Source: Sequoia sempervirens (lineage: Eukaryota > Streptophyta > Pinopsida > Cupressales > Cupressaceae). Taken from it: 64,000 bases of DNA. The notes beneath the pieces were generated by a model. That model was not told where the DNA came from. It saw only the letters and a list, made by a program, of their open reading frames with translations, and did not search any database. Where the stretch lies: the NCBI GenBank assembly GCA_007258455.2, contig VDFB02321274.1, forward strand, positions 1 to 64,000. Direction: 5' to 3'. Shown here piece by piece: positions 49,687 through 60,852 of this stretch. Each line of letters starts with the position of its first letter. The first letter of the stretch is position 1. A program made the translations under genes and the position numbers.

Positions 49687-49962
49687 TCATCCAGATTCAT
49701 GCTTGTTCTTCCACTTGATGAGGTGTTCCATGTACACCTTGTGTCTTGTGGCCTTCTTCACCCTTGACTCCAAGGTCTTCTCTGCCTGAGGCTTGTCCTG
49801 AGTAGGTAAAGACATGTTGTTGATGTTCTTGACTGTCCCCTTATACTTGATCAAATCAGCAATGTTGAATACTGGTGAGATTCCTAGATCGGTAGGTAAC
49901 TCCACCTTGTATGCATTTTGACCATACTTGGCCAATATCTTGCATGGACCCACTCTCTTCAT
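49687..49962 (-). CDS. Integrase tail and chromodomain fragment
   Basis: 91 codons: KRVGPCKILAKYGQNAYKV and FNIADLIKYKG are the usual end of the Ty3 integrase; ESRVKKATRHKVYMEHLIKW is a chromodomain-like end that would target integration to chromatin. A frameshift near 49694 separates the last residues. Confidence 0.75.
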   Translation of the reverse strand: MKRVGPCKILAKYGQNAYKVELPTDLGISPVFNIADLIKYKGTVKNINNMSLPTQDKPQAEKTLESRVKKATRHKVYMEHLIKWKNKHESG

Positions 49963-50307
49963 CTACAATTTGGTTGACATTCCTTTCTGCAACCTTGACT
50001 TGTTAAGGTGGACCATAACATAGTCCCCTACTTGAAATTGCATATCTTTCCTTGACACATTTGCCTTCTCCTTCACTTTTTGTGTAGCCTCAGTGACTAT
50101 CCTCTTGACCTGCTCCTGAATCTCCTTCATGGTCTAATTTAAGTCTTCTGCATGTCCACTCCTATTCTCCATAGATCCAAGGTCTTTGAGCTCACAAATG
50201 CCTCTTGGGTGCATTCCATACACAACTTCAAAAGGACTTTTCCCTGTAGTTCTATTGACACTGTCATTATAAGCATACTCAGCTTGTGAGATAACCATAT
50301 CCCATGT

Positions 50308-51126
50308 TTATCCATATTCCTTAGTTAGACACCTTAAAAGATTACCTAACACCCTGTTAACCACCTCTGTTTGACCATCGGTCTGAGGATGGTAAGCTGA
50401 TCCAAATGACAGGTTGGTACCCAATCTGCTCCATAGAGTCTTCCAAAAATGACTCATGAACTTCACATCTCTGTCAGAAACAATGCTCAAAGGTAGCCCA
50501 TGGATCCTAACAACTTCCTTGAAGAAAAGATGAGCTATGTAGCTGGCATCATGAGTAGTTTTGTAGGGAATAAAATGACTCATCTTGCTAAATCTGTCTA
50601 CCACAACATAAACACTGTCAAAACCAGTCTTGGTCTTAGGAAGGCCTACCACAAAATCCATGCTCACACACTCCCATGGTCTATTAGGAATGGGCAGGGG
50701 TTGATATAAACCAACATTGCTAGCTCCTCCCTTAGATTTCATACACACAACACATTGTTCCACATACCTTCTAACATCTCTTGCCAACTTAGGCCAATAA
50801 TAGAATCTTTGCACTAGCTCTAAAGTCTTATTTATGCCAAAATTCCCACTAAGACTACCATTATGCTTTTCCTGAATCAAATTTTCCCTCATTGACCCTC
50901 TTAGAACACATAACTGATTTCCCTTAAACAACAACCCACTTTGCAAGGTATACTCTAAGTATTGACTATGGAAATGGTTCTCAAATTTAGAACATACTTT
51001 ATAGGCCTCTGAAAAGTCTTCATCTTCCCCATATAGATCCTTGAAACTCTCTATGCCAATGCTCTTGAGTTGTATCTCTTGCACTGTCAACAACCTTCTG
51101 CTTAATGCATCTGCCACCTTGTTCAT
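50308..51126 (-). CDS. Integrase fragment of the chromovirus
   Basis: 272 codons. Opens with the end of RNase H (VADALSRR). The zinc-binding region has the two Cys (QCVVC) but shows GNFG where GHFG is usual. The catalytic triad looks intact: Asp in VSMDFVVGLP, Asp in VSDRDVKF, Glu in DGQTEVVNR. It is closed by a TAA in KEYG-stop, beyond which the frame continues. Confidence 0.85.
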   Translation of the reverse strand: MNKVADALSRRLLTVQEIQLKSIGIESFKDLYGEDEDFSEAYKVCSKFENHFHSQYLEYTLQSGLLFKGNQLCVLRGSMRENLIQEKHNGSLSGNFGINKTLELVQRFYYWPKLARDVRRYVEQCVVCMKSKGGASNVGLYQPLPIPNRPWECVSMDFVVGLPKTKTGFDSVYVVVDRFSKMSHFIPYKTTHDASYIAHLFFKEVVRIHGLPLSIVSDRDVKFMSHFWKTLWSRLGTNLSFGSAYHPQTDGQTEVVNRVLGNLLRCLTKEYG

Positions 51127-51168
51127 TTGTCCTTTCTTGTGCTTGATGGTAAAAGTAAAAGCTTGGAT

Positions 51169-51738
51169 TTATTCCATCCATTTCAAATGCCTATTACTTA
51201 ACTTCTCTTGAGTGTTGATAAAGCTAAGTGCCTGATTGTCAGTAAAAACCACAAACTCCTTGGGTAGAAGGTAATGCCTCCATTTCCTAAGTGATTGAAC
51301 CAAAGCATAAAGTTCCAAGTCATAGGTTGAACATTTCTTCTTTGCTTCATTGATCTTCTCACTAAAGAAGGCTATAGGCTTGCCCTCTTGACTAAGCACT
51401 CCTCCTACTACCACTCCGCTTGTATCACATTCAACAATGAACAACTTTTCAAAGCTAGGTAATAAGAGAATTGGTTGAGTTGCCACTTCTTGTTTAAGTT
51501 TCTCAAACCCTTTCTCAGCTTCTTGTGTCCACACAAACTTAGTTTTCAAACCACCCTTGATTGTATCTAGGACTGGTGCACATATACCACTAAAGTTCCT
51601 TATGAATTTTCTATAAAATTGGGCCAATCCATGAAAACTCCTTACCTCTGTTGCTGTGGTTGGTGTAGGCCAGTTTAGGATGGCTTCTACCTTGCTTGGA
51701 TCCATCTTCAATGATCCTTTGGACACTACGAAACCCAA
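51169..51738 (-). CDS. RT connection and RNase H fragment of the chromovirus
   Basis: 189 codons. GFVVSKGSLKMDPSKVEAI and FHGLAQFYRKFI are the RT end; FIVECDTSGVVVGGVLSQ, STYDLELYALVQ and VVFTDNQAL give the RNase H catalytic residues. A stop in HLKWME ends the fragment. Confidence 0.87.
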   Translation of the reverse strand: MGFVVSKGSLKMDPSKVEAILNWPTPTTATEVRSFHGLAQFYRKFIRNFSGICAPVLDTIKGGLKTKFVWTQEAEKGFEKLKQEVATQPILLLPSFEKLFIVECDTSGVVVGGVLSQEGKPIAFFSEKINEAKKKCSTYDLELYALVQSLRKWRHYLLPKEFVVFTDNQALSFINTQEKLSNRHLKWME

Positions 51739-51794
51739 GTAGATAAGCTCTTGCTTAAAAAGAACTCACACTTCTCTAGATTTATTGCCAACTT

Positions 51795-54092
51795 CTATTC
51801 TTGCAACCTTCTAAGAACTTGCTCCACATGTTTCAAATGTTCTTCTACTGTCTTGTTGTATATGAGGATGTCATCAAGGTACACTACCACAAATATCCCT
51901 GTAAAGTCCTTGAGTACTTCATTCATGAGCCTCATGAATGTACTAGGGGCATTAGAGAGGCCAAATGGCATCACTCTCCACTCATATAACCCATCATTTG
52001 TCTTAAATGTTGTCTTCCACTCATCACCATCCTTAATTCTGATCTGATGGTATCCACTTTTGAGATCCAACTTGGTGAAGAACTGAGCTCCTCCAAGACA
52101 ATCCATTAAATCTTCAATTCTAGGAATAGGAAATCTATATCTGATTGTGATTCTATTTATTGCTCTAGAATCAGTACATAATCTCCATTTACCTCCCTTC
52201 TTTGTTGCTAAAACCACTGGTACTGCACATGGACTGATGCTCTTTTGAATTAATCCTTGATCCAATAATTCTTGCACTTTCCTAGCTACCTCCAAATTCT
52301 GATCTGGTGTGAGTTTGTATGCTGCTTTGTTAGGTAATGAAGCTCCAGGTATGAAGTCAATTTGATGGCTTATGGCTCTCTTTGGTGGTAGAGTTGCAGG
52401 TGTACCATCACTGACTATACTCTTGTACTTATCAAGTAATCTTTGGATTGCTTCTGGTAAGACTGTATTTTCAGCCTTTTCTTCCTCTTTGGATTGCATC
52501 ATGATCACATATCCTTCATCCCCTTGATGTAGGTTGTTAAGAAACTCCTTACCACTGCTCAACATGATGTTTGGTGTCTTTGACTGTCCTTCATCTTCTT
52601 CTGACAGTGACTGCAGCTTGAAAGTCTTCCCATCCTTCTTAAACGAAATGGTGTTCTCTTTCCCATCATACATAACACTTCTGTCATACTGCCATGGTCT
52701 GCCCGGTAGTAGATGGCATGCATCCATGGGTAACACATCACAAACTAACTTGTCCTTGTATCCTCTAATGGAAAACTCCACCGTTACTTGCTCATTCACT
52801 AAAACACTCTGCACTTTGTTCAACCATGTGACCTTGTAGGGGTTAGTGTGGGGTACCTTCTCCAATTTCAGTTTTACTACTACCTCCTCTGAGATTATAT
52901 TGTCTGTTGAACCTGAGTCTACTATGACCTTGCATACTTTTCCAAGTATCTTGCACCTTACTCTAAAAAGAGCTCTTCTTTGTTTAGGTTCCTCCTTGAC
53001 TGGTTGTCTGATCAGAACTCTGTTAAACATCAGATTCTCTCCTACCTCATATTCCATATGACTGATCTCAGATGCTTTAGGACTCATAGTGTCCTCTTGT
53101 GCATAGGCCACTCTCTTTTCATTGCTAGATGAGGATGCTTTCTCCGGACACCTATAAGCAGGATGACCTAGTTGGTTACAATGATAACACTTCATGTTTG
53201 CAAAATAGGAATTGCTCCTGCCTGGTCCTCTTCCTCTGTTTGAACCTCCTTGAGGTCCTCTACCTCTGTTATATCCTCTTCTAGAAGATGTTTCACCTCC
53301 ATGCTCTGTGAGTTTAGACTCACCTTGATTTCTTTGGTCACTTCCTCTTCCTTGGTAGCCACCACGCTGTCCTCTTTGATCTCTGCCTTTGCCTCTGCCC
53401 TTAGAAGTCTGATCTTGCTTCCTCTTGTTCCTTTCCTCAATCTTTATGGCCAATTGATAGCAGTGGTGTACTGTCTTAGGACTTAAAAGAGCCATCTCCT
53501 CTTGGATGTTCCATTTCAAACCGTTAAGGTATCTAGCTACCTTAAGATTTTCATCCTCTATCACATTGGACCTCATACAAAGTTTTTGAAACTCTTCAGT
53601 ATAAGTGTTTACATCTTGGTCTCTTTGCCTTAAGCTTTGCCTCTTCTTGTGTAGTTGAATCTCATAGTCATCTGGCATGTAGGCTTCTTTCACCTTGGCA
53701 ACCATTCCTTTCCAAGTTGATATGGGTTGTTTGCCTTCTTTTTCCCTCTCTGTCTGAATGAACTTCCACCATGTCAAGGCAGATCCTCTTAGTCTTGATT
53801 TAGAAACCTTCACCTTCTGTGCTTCAGTGACTCCATCACATTCAAAATGGTTTTCCATACCTTCTATCCAATCCATGACTAGGTCAGCTTCCATCTTTCC
53901 ACTAAAAAGTGGTATGCCTTCAAGTGCTTTCCCACTCAAAGCTTTCAATGCCTTCAAGAAAGGATCCTCCTTCAAAACAGGGTCAAGTGCAGGGGTCTTA
54001 TCTTCCTCTGCAACCTCTTCTTCCTTAGGGATCCTTCCTTCAAATTGCGCACTCCTCACTGCTTGTTCAAGTTGGGCTATTCTTTCCCTCAA
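51795..54092 (-). CDS. Gag, protease and RT fragment of the chromovirus
   Basis: 765 codons, the longest frame in the window. Gag occupies about residues 1-330 with WWKFIQTERE and a CCHC zinc knuckle (CYHCNQLGHPAYRC, residues 302-315). Protease has VDSGSTDNI (about residue 391). RT runs from about residue 605 with LCTDSRAINRIT, FFTKLDLKSGYHQIRI and the catalytic YLDD near residue 737. The true start lies upstream, beyond a TAA at 54093-54095; the listed first codon is TTG. Confidence 0.9.
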   Translation of the reverse strand: MRERIAQLEQAVRSAQFEGRIPKEEEVAEEDKTPALDPVLKEDPFLKALKALSGKALEGIPLFSGKMEADLVMDWIEGMENHFECDGVTEAQKVKVSKSRLRGSALTWWKFIQTEREKEGKQPISTWKGMVAKVKEAYMPDDYEIQLHKKRQSLRQRDQDVNTYTEEFQKLCMRSNVIEDENLKVARYLNGLKWNIQEEMALLSPKTVHHCYQLAIKIEERNKRKQDQTSKGRGKGRDQRGQRGGYQGRGSDQRNQGESKLTEHGGETSSRRGYNRGRGPQGGSNRGRGPGRSNSYFANMKCYHCNQLGHPAYRCPEKASSSSNEKRVAYAQEDTMSPKASEISHMEYEVGENLMFNRVLIRQPVKEEPKQRRALFRVRCKILGKVCKVIVDSGSTDNIISEEVVVKLKLEKVPHTNPYKVTWLNKVQSVLVNEQVTVEFSIRGYKDKLVCDVLPMDACHLLPGRPWQYDRSVMYDGKENTISFKKDGKTFKLQSLSEEDEGQSKTPNIMLSSGKEFLNNLHQGDEGYVIMMQSKEEEKAENTVLPEAIQRLLDKYKSIVSDGTPATLPPKRAISHQIDFIPGASLPNKAAYKLTPDQNLEVARKVQELLDQGLIQKSISPCAVPVVLATKKGGKWRLCTDSRAINRITIRYRFPIPRIEDLMDCLGGAQFFTKLDLKSGYHQIRIKDGDEWKTTFKTNDGLYEWRVMPFGLSNAPSTFMRLMNEVLKDFTGIFVVVYLDDILIYNKTVEEHLKHVEQVLRRLQE

Positions 54093-54213
54093 TTATTTAT
54101 TGTCTTCCTCCTGCTCTTCAACCATCTTGGCCAGTTTTGCATTTGTCACCATGGTGGAAGAATCACTAGACTCAAGGTCTGACATACAAGATTCTTTCCC
54201 AAATCTTTAACTT

Positions 54214-54225
54214 GCTCTGATACCA
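54214..54225 (-). promoter_or_regulatory. Primer-binding site for initiator Met tRNA
   Basis: TGGTATCAGAGC on the minus strand, three bases inside the 5' LTR. This is the well-known plant sequence complementary to the 3' end of tRNA-iMet. Confidence 0.92.
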
Positions 54226-54228
54226 ATA

Positions 54229-55697
54229 TGATAGGTTAGGGTTGGATGAGGCACTCATTGCCCCATGCTCTGAGTCCTTGCTCCTAAGAACTCTTAGGTG
54301 TCTCCTCCACCTTGTTCTAGTGGTCCTACCTCAGGTTTGGGTGCCACTACTCCTACTGACCAACCCCACTATCAACATGCTTTCCTTCTACCAAGTCCAC
54401 CTTGGTGCTTCGCCACATCCTCTCCATTAGCCCTTACTCTTCTTTAAAGGCCAAATAACCTCAACCTTCTGCTAGATTCTTGCAGGGGTGTGATGGTGTT
54501 GTAAAAGCTTCAAAATAGCCTATCTAGGGTCCTTATGCAATCACAAGTTTCCAATTTCCCATTGCTTTCACAAAATCCTTTCCTAGGGTTAGAAGGCTAC
54601 AAGCCTAGAGCCCCAATTAGGCCTCTTAACAGAGTCAAAATGCAACTTTCTCCTAAACCCACCAAGAGACCTAGGTTCTTTGTTTAGGTTTTGTGTTTCT
54701 CATGCCCACACCTCAAATATTTTTAGGGTTTTAAGCTTGCACAACCTGTACACTGTCCACACACAAAAATGGTCAAAACCCTAGGGTTTTTAAGCTTTTC
54801 AAGGCTGTTTTCAGACTGTCAAAAATTTCTCCCTTCAAACGACTTGATAGAACCTCCTCCTGACCTCCAAGCATTGCAAAGACCCTCAACAAAATTCACA
54901 AAAAATAATTTCTCCAAAATCTTAATTCCCCTGCAAGTTATCTGCATTTCTCTCCTAGTCTTCCTTAGTCGAACCCTGCCTGGCTCGCCTAGGGCAAGAC
55001 ATTGCTAGCATTCCCTGTACAAAAACAAAACCTACTAGCTAACATATGTACAGGCATGGTGTCTAGGCACTGTTTCCAAAAGGCCGTATGATTTGTATGG
55101 TGGAAAAGTGCTCTAGCACCCCATTTTCTTTAAATAGTCTGGTTCAGACCAGCAACAGGGCAACACTGAACTATTTACAAAAAGATGCTTAAAAACTCTA
55201 CAAGAAGCTATATAATGAATTCAAAATGCTTGAATGACAACTACACTACATTCCACAGCCAAACATAAACAAATCTAATCCATTAAAACTCAATCAAGAT
55301 GCAAAAATCAGGAATTTCTACACATAACGTTGTTTTCTTCTATTTCCCAAGATTTTACCAAAACAATAAAGCTTCTAACCCTGCTCCAGGGTTGAATCAT
55401 CCCTTATATAGGCTCCAAAATAGTTTAGAACCTTTGGTCGAACCTCTTGTTGATCTAATAACAAAAGTTATAATACCCACTGTGTTTTGCAAACCTTGCC
55501 AACTTTTGACAACATAACAAAATGAAGTTCCAAACCTATTTAACTCATGTCAACTTCTTTCCTAAAGATAAAAACCATCTCAAAGCCCTCTACACAATGG
55601 TCAACATGACCTTTTGAAAACAAAACAAAAATTTAACCCTCTAGGTTTCTTCTTTACCTAAGAAACTGCATGTTGTTCCTTAGGTGCTCCTGCACCA
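54229..55697 (-). repeat. 5' LTR of the chromovirus
   Basis: 1469 bp. It begins TGGTGCAGGAGCACC on the minus strand and ends ACCTATCA. Differences from the 3' LTR are mostly transitions, as expected from old methylated DNA. Confidence 0.93.
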
Positions 55698-56614
55698 CCT
55701 AAGTTGTTACAGCTCATCCTTTGTACATAGTTAGATTAGGTGGTTTGTTGTAGGGTTAGGTTGCTTTAGGATAGTTTTCTTTTTTTCTTCTTTTGCTCGC
55801 TTTTTCTTTGTTGTGGGTGTATCTTGGGCTCAATGTGGTGGCAATGTCATGTGCATTCGAAGGGAGGACTTTGTTGTACATTCATGTTTGTTTCTTAAAT
55901 AAGAATTCATAAGTTGTCTGGAATTTTTTACTCACTTCCATGATCAGGTTTCATTAGTTGAATTCTTGCTTGATCTAGAAAAGGAATCTTTGTTTGAATC
56001 CATTCACACCTATCTCAGTATCTCATGAAGTACATATCTTTAATACTCCCAACAGGCTGTATGATAGTTATCACGAGGTCTGGATAGGTGAAAAATCTTA
56101 AAATTTGCTTTAGTGACCACTATAATCTCCAAACCTCGCAATAAGCTTCATGGCTTATTCAGCTTACAAAGTTATAAAAAGATAAAAGAAATTATTACAT
56201 ATGCAAATAAGTGGTTGTGTGAATAACTCTATCGAGGCTATGGACGCCCGGTTGGCAATAGAGCAATGTTGGTGGGGCTTGCAACAATAACCTCGTCGGG
56301 GCTATAAACACCTGACTGGCTGTGAGGCAATATCCAGGTTATTTTTGGAGTTAGATTATCTACGTAGCCTGTCCTGATTGACTGATCACTTACCTTTATA
56401 GTCTCTAAGGGAGAGGAATGAACTCATCACTCACACACATCTCTAAGATATTTTGTGAGTTGATTCAGTTAAGAATTTTGTTTCTCCCTTGAGCATTGAG
56501 TTTGTCTTATGAAGCTTCAATCCTGGTCTGTGAAACCAAAGATTTTGTCTTTTGAATGAATTCTTATCCTTGGGACACTCAGGAGCGTTCCCCTAGTAGA
56601 TTCACCATTTGTTG
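55698..56614 (+). other. Post-integrase region of the Tat element, non-coding
   Basis: 917 bp between the nested chromovirus and the right block. No open frame of note. It holds T-rich runs near 55770, a TCTTGGGCTCAATGTGG phrase and two tandem hairpins. No clear polypurine tract precedes 56615. Confidence 0.55.
56227..56327. repeat. Two tandem 37-nt hairpins with different stems and a shared core
   Basis: 56227-56263 starts CTCTAT and ends ATAGAG; 56291-56327 starts CCTC and ends GAGG. Both are 37 nt long and share the inner pattern TCGRGGCTATRRACRCC and a GGCTG- or GGTTGGC-like phrase, with CAAT after the stem. The stems differ in sequence but both pair. Confidence 0.7.
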
Positions 56615-57804
56615 TGGATTTTGCACTGACACTTTCCACAAACCTTAGAACAAGGCATAAATGATAGTATCTTTGACTTTAATGCTTTCACATCCTTCAT
56701 TTGAGTTTGAAGCACAAGATTTCAAGTGTTTAAATACATGCAGGTATCCCTTTGCGGGAAGCCACATGCAGATTGCCAATGTCCACGAGCCATTTTTACA
56801 AACTATCTTTAAGCAACATTTGCATGACCGGCTTCCACACGGTAACTTTCCACAAGACCTAAAATAGTGGAAATTCACAATTTTAATGCTTCGAAATGAC
56901 TTTAATTTGATGTTCCCTCATGTAGAGTGTATTAATAATCAAATTTTGCTAAGTGTGGAACAATTGCAGAAACTTCATGGCGGGAAGCCATTTGTGGATT
57001 TACAACTCATACAAGCCATTTTTATGGCATATACTTAATCGACATCTACATTGACGGTTTTTGCATTGAGATTTTCTACATAACTCAAGATGACAAATTC
57101 TAAAAGTGTGATGGTCTTAAATATCTTTGATTCATATTTTCCATGTGCCTAAATGCATTTACATCAAAATAACTTAACAATTTGCTAATGCATAAATCTC
57201 AGTGCGAGATGCCATTTGCGGAATGCTATTGCACTGACACCACTGTCGATGGCTTCTAAATTGATGGCACTTGCAAAGCTTTGGCCCGCAAAATGATGAG
57301 GCCTGAAAATGGATAGAATTATCTAGAAATGGATGAATCTAATGATTCCTCTTAGACATCTGATACATTTTAATGAAGTTTTATGATGATCTAACTAACA
57401 TTTTGCTTCTCCTTAATTCGTCAAGGTACTTATTACGCGTTCTTTGTGTAGGATTTATGGAAAGGGTTGAGAAGACTGAAAAAGCAGGGAAAGGCACTAG
57501 GGCAACAAAGAATGAGAAGAAGATGAAAATGAAGTACAAATTTCACAAAGTGGAGTGTACCTCTAAGATTGTGACACATTGGGACAAAGTAATAGTCACT
57601 AATTTGGGACAAATTAATATTGATGAATTCCGACAATGGTTCTTGGTCTTGCCTAAGAATGAAAATGCATGGAAACTAAAGAAAAGTGGCATAACACAGG
57701 CAACAAGCTTTCCCCCGGCCTTGATCAGTCTAGAATTAATTTTCGGATGCCGATAGTGTTATCACAAAGAATCCAGGAGAATAGTAATTGTTGACAGAAG
57801 GGTA

Positions 57805-58170
57805 TTGGCAAACTTAATTCCCATGTCAATTGAACAAACGTTCATGATTCCTTCATTTGATAATATGGAGGATTGCATGAAAGAGTATGCCAGCAATGTA
57901 TGGAAAGAGAATCCTATGGCTTGTAAGAAATCAATAAATCAGACATGGATGCTTGATCCTCACCCTAGCGCAAGTAAGTTGCCCCAAAATCTTTATCGGA
58001 GCGACTTCGTGGAGGAAGCCAATGATTTAGTAACACTCCTAAGCAGATTATTGGGACTCCCAACCTCTTCCATCTTTGAAGATAAGATGTGGTACTTTGT
58101 AGAGGAAATGCTAAGGGGAGATACAAGGTTCCATTGGGCTAACATGATAAGTGATAATATTCATGCCTAG
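57805..58170 (+). CDS. Open fragment of the long gene with the 168-codon block
   Basis: 121 codons open, ending at a TAG after MISDNIHA, beyond which the frame continues (LVAVKKTREFYMTSY). This block is absent from all four left and array copies. Confidence 0.5.
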   Translation: MANLIPMSIEQTFMIPSFDNMEDCMKEYASNVWKENPMACKKSINQTWMLDPHPSASKLPQNLYRSDFVEEANDLVTLLSRLLGLPTSSIFEDKMWYFVEEMLRGDTRFHWANMISDNIHA

Positions 58171-58708
58171 CTTGTAGCAGTAAAGAAGACTCGAGAATTT
58201 TATATGACTTCCTATATTGTTTACCTATTGGAAATAAATTTTCCATATAAGGGGCTAACGTGCATAGGTGATATCAGAACAAGGAAAGGACAAACTATTG
58301 TGTATGATTGCTATCTGTAGTTGTAATACATGAATTTCAAGAAGAACTATAGGTGAGTGAATGATGCCTTTATCATGCATATTCTTCGGACACTGTCAAA
58401 TGATTTCAACAAAATATTATCACATTGTGCTAAAGCTTTAATAAAAAACTTTGGGTACTAGTTCATTCAACTCCCCAAGTTCACCTACTTAAGAATCGAA
58501 GGTTTCTTGGGGTTCCCATACCAACTGCTTAGATATCCAAGTGATAGGATAATTTTGATAGAACTCACATGACAATTACTAGCTTCACATATGTTGTTAC
58601 AATCAAAACATCGCACAAGAGTCCCTTATCCTATCACCTTTGGTCAAGGGTTATACTCATGTCCTGCTACCCTTTGTGCAAAATATTCAGAAAAGGAGAT
58701 TTTAGAAT

Positions 58709-59086
58709 ATGATCTTGTGTTGCACACTGAACGAGGAAGCATACCCATGGGGGAAGTTGAAGAAACAAGTTGGTAGACAACACGTTGACAAAGCACATAT
58801 CGAGTACTTTTGGGAAAACTGTGATGATGACCGCGAGCTTCGTAAGCGAATCTATATGAGATTGACAACAAAATTCATAAGGACTCTCGATTTATTTGTT
58901 GCCCCAGACCAAGTGGTAGAAGATGATAATACCCTTGATGAAAAGGAATTTAATGTTGTTGCCAAGGTTCCCTTACCGGTAATTGATTGGGCAGAGGAGG
59001 AGGTAATAAATTTGGACACAATCATGCACCTAGTGATGCAACAAACGAAAAAGTGGCTAGATGATCAAGTGGCTCAATTAGAGTAA
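58709..59086 (+). CDS. Open fragment of the long gene, middle part
   Basis: 125 codons: AHIEYFWENCDDDRELRKRI, LDLFVAPDQVVEDDNTLDEK, LPVIDWAEEEVINLDTIMHL and KKWLDDQVAQLE. The array copies have the same text with stops. Acidic and helical; no known motif. Confidence 0.5.
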   Translation: MILCCTLNEEAYPWGKLKKQVGRQHVDKAHIEYFWENCDDDRELRKRIYMRLTTKFIRTLDLFVAPDQVVEDDNTLDEKEFNVVAKVPLPVIDWAEEEVINLDTIMHLVMQQTKKWLDDQVAQLE

Positions 59087-59434
59087 CATGGTGTTGAACA
59101 AACATATGGAGAATGGGAAGAAGAAAGAGCTCTAGAAAGTGAAACAAAAAGTGAGGCCAAGGTTGGTTCATCAGGTGAAGCACCAAAATCTTCATTGGCC
59201 ACTTGATCAAGAAAAATAAAAGTAGTGGACAAATAGCCGATTGAAAAACAATGTGTTTATACTAGGTAGACGGTGGAAGGGCAAAGACCACCAAAGAAGG
59301 AAAAGAAGACAAGAACCTTTGTTCCTGAAATGGAGGCGATCAAAGAAGAGCCCTCTCCTCCCAAGGAAGATCCTAAACCACAATCACCTCCACCATCCAC
59401 TACACCATCCACTTCTACTCCACCTCTGCTTCCC

Positions 59435-60429
59435 GTATCATCATCACTTGCTATGGAAATATCAGTCCACCTCACCTCTTCCACCCCAACCACCTTGGTG
59501 GTTGTGATTGTCTCTTCATCATCTACCTTGTCTTCCCCATATTCCTCTTTTCTCTTGGCTCTGCAACCCATTTTCTCCACCTTGCCACCCATTATTTCCA
59601 CTGTCCCTTTGGTACCAACCACTTTGCCTGAGTCCTTTGTAGCTTATTTGAAAAATATGCCTCGGAGTTTGTCAGAGACTTTGTTGTCTTCAGAAGTAAA
59701 TAAATTGATGTCCCAACTGACTGCTGCACTACTAAAGTTCTCCTCCTATTGAGCCACCCAAGATGGAAGCTACTAAGAAGATATGGGAGGAAATGTAGAA
59801 GGGAAAGAACAACTTGAGGAGATGGTCGGTGCAGTTGAGGAATCTATGGGGTTGGATACAAATGATGATTATTATGAACATGTAGATCAAGGATTGAAAA
59901 ATGTTGACCTAGATGAAGAGGTTTTAGATGATGAAGGACAACAAACTTTGAAAGAGGGAGATCTAAGTGTTTGATGAGCACTTTAACGCGGAAGCATCCG
60001 ATGAAGAACATGATAAGGAGCACAATGAAGAGGATATTTGGGATACAAAACCAGGTGAAGAGGAACGCCATTCGGAAAAAGGAAGAGGATGAACAAAATG
60101 AAGAGGAGCTCTAGGAAATAGATAAAGATAAAGATCAACATGATGAGTAAGCTCACTCAAAAAAGAGAGAAGATGATATGTGAAAGAATGAAGAAGAGGA
60201 AAATACTAATGAAAGAAAGGTTGAATCTGCTCAAGAAATAGGAGCTGAGCATGATAAAGGGAAGGAAATAATACAAGAAGAGGAGCATATTGAAGGAGAA
60301 AAGAATGTTGAAGACACTCCGAAGTAGGGGTATGATGAGCCATTGAAGGATTGCGAGGACACTACATCCTCCGATCAACAAACATAAATTCCTTTATAGT
60401 TGGAGCAACAATTAAGAAGTAAGGCTCCA
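59435..60429 (+). repeat. Single ~1-kb gene-internal module
   Basis: One copy only (995 bp), against three in the left block. It contains the same landmarks (LVPTTLPESFVAYL, LDTNDDYYEHVDQG) with several stops and small indels. Confidence 0.85.
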
Positions 60430-60852
60430 GTGTTACAAGATCCTAAAGCTCATTTGGAGGCCATACTAGGACATGCCTAGGTAAAGCCCAAAGAAAAGAA
60501 GGCCAAAATTGAGTCACACAATACAACTGATACCTCGGGCTCTCATATTTTGCATGTGGCCACACTAGCAATGAACAAGGATGCAGATACAATACAAGTT
60601 GTAGATTATCACATAACATATGTCAATATTAGTCTCGCTACCCGAGGAAAGAAGATTGATGAATTTAAGGGGTCAGTTACCAATATTTTAAATCAGATGG
60701 ACAAAGATTAGGCTACCAAGGTGGAACTGAATGCACATGTGGCTAAATTAACAACCTTCATTCAACAATGGGCTATGCTTGGGGATGAAGTCCCAATGGA
60801 GTCGTCGATGCTTGCAATTCTATCAAAAGAGGAAATAAATAAAAAGCAATGA

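Larger units (their letters stand above)
49629..54185 (-). pseudogene. Chromovirus gag-pol polyprotein, inactivated
   Basis: The likely start is the ATG at 54185 (MSDLESSDSSTMV), 28 nt after the primer-binding site. The likely stop is at 49629-49631 (ending DLSVISPSNP). Lesions found: TAA at 54093-54095, TAG at 51795-51797, a frameshift near 51756, TAA at 51169-51171, TAA at 50308-50310, TAG at 50134-50136, TAG at 49963-49965 and a frameshift near 49694. All are isolated point changes in a readable frame, so the element died after insertion or was copied in trans. Confidence 0.9.
48137..55697 (-). mobile_element. Chromovirus (Ty3) LTR retrotransposon, nested, 7561 bp
   Basis: Complete in structure on the minus strand: 5' LTR 54229-55697, primer-binding site, gag-pol, polypurine tract, 3' LTR 48137-49605. 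Gene order gag, protease, RT, RNase H, integrase, chromodomain is chromovirus-type, perhaps Galadriel-like (inference from the integrase phrases). The LTRs are equal in length (1469 bp) and differ at about 65 positions by my hand count, or about 4.4 percent. The 5-bp flanks (TGATC and CCTAA) do not match, so no target-site duplication remains. Confidence 0.93.

Noticed and set aside
52166..53486. Plus-strand frames across the chromovirus gag-pol
   Set aside because: Shadows of the well-supported minus-strand polyprotein.
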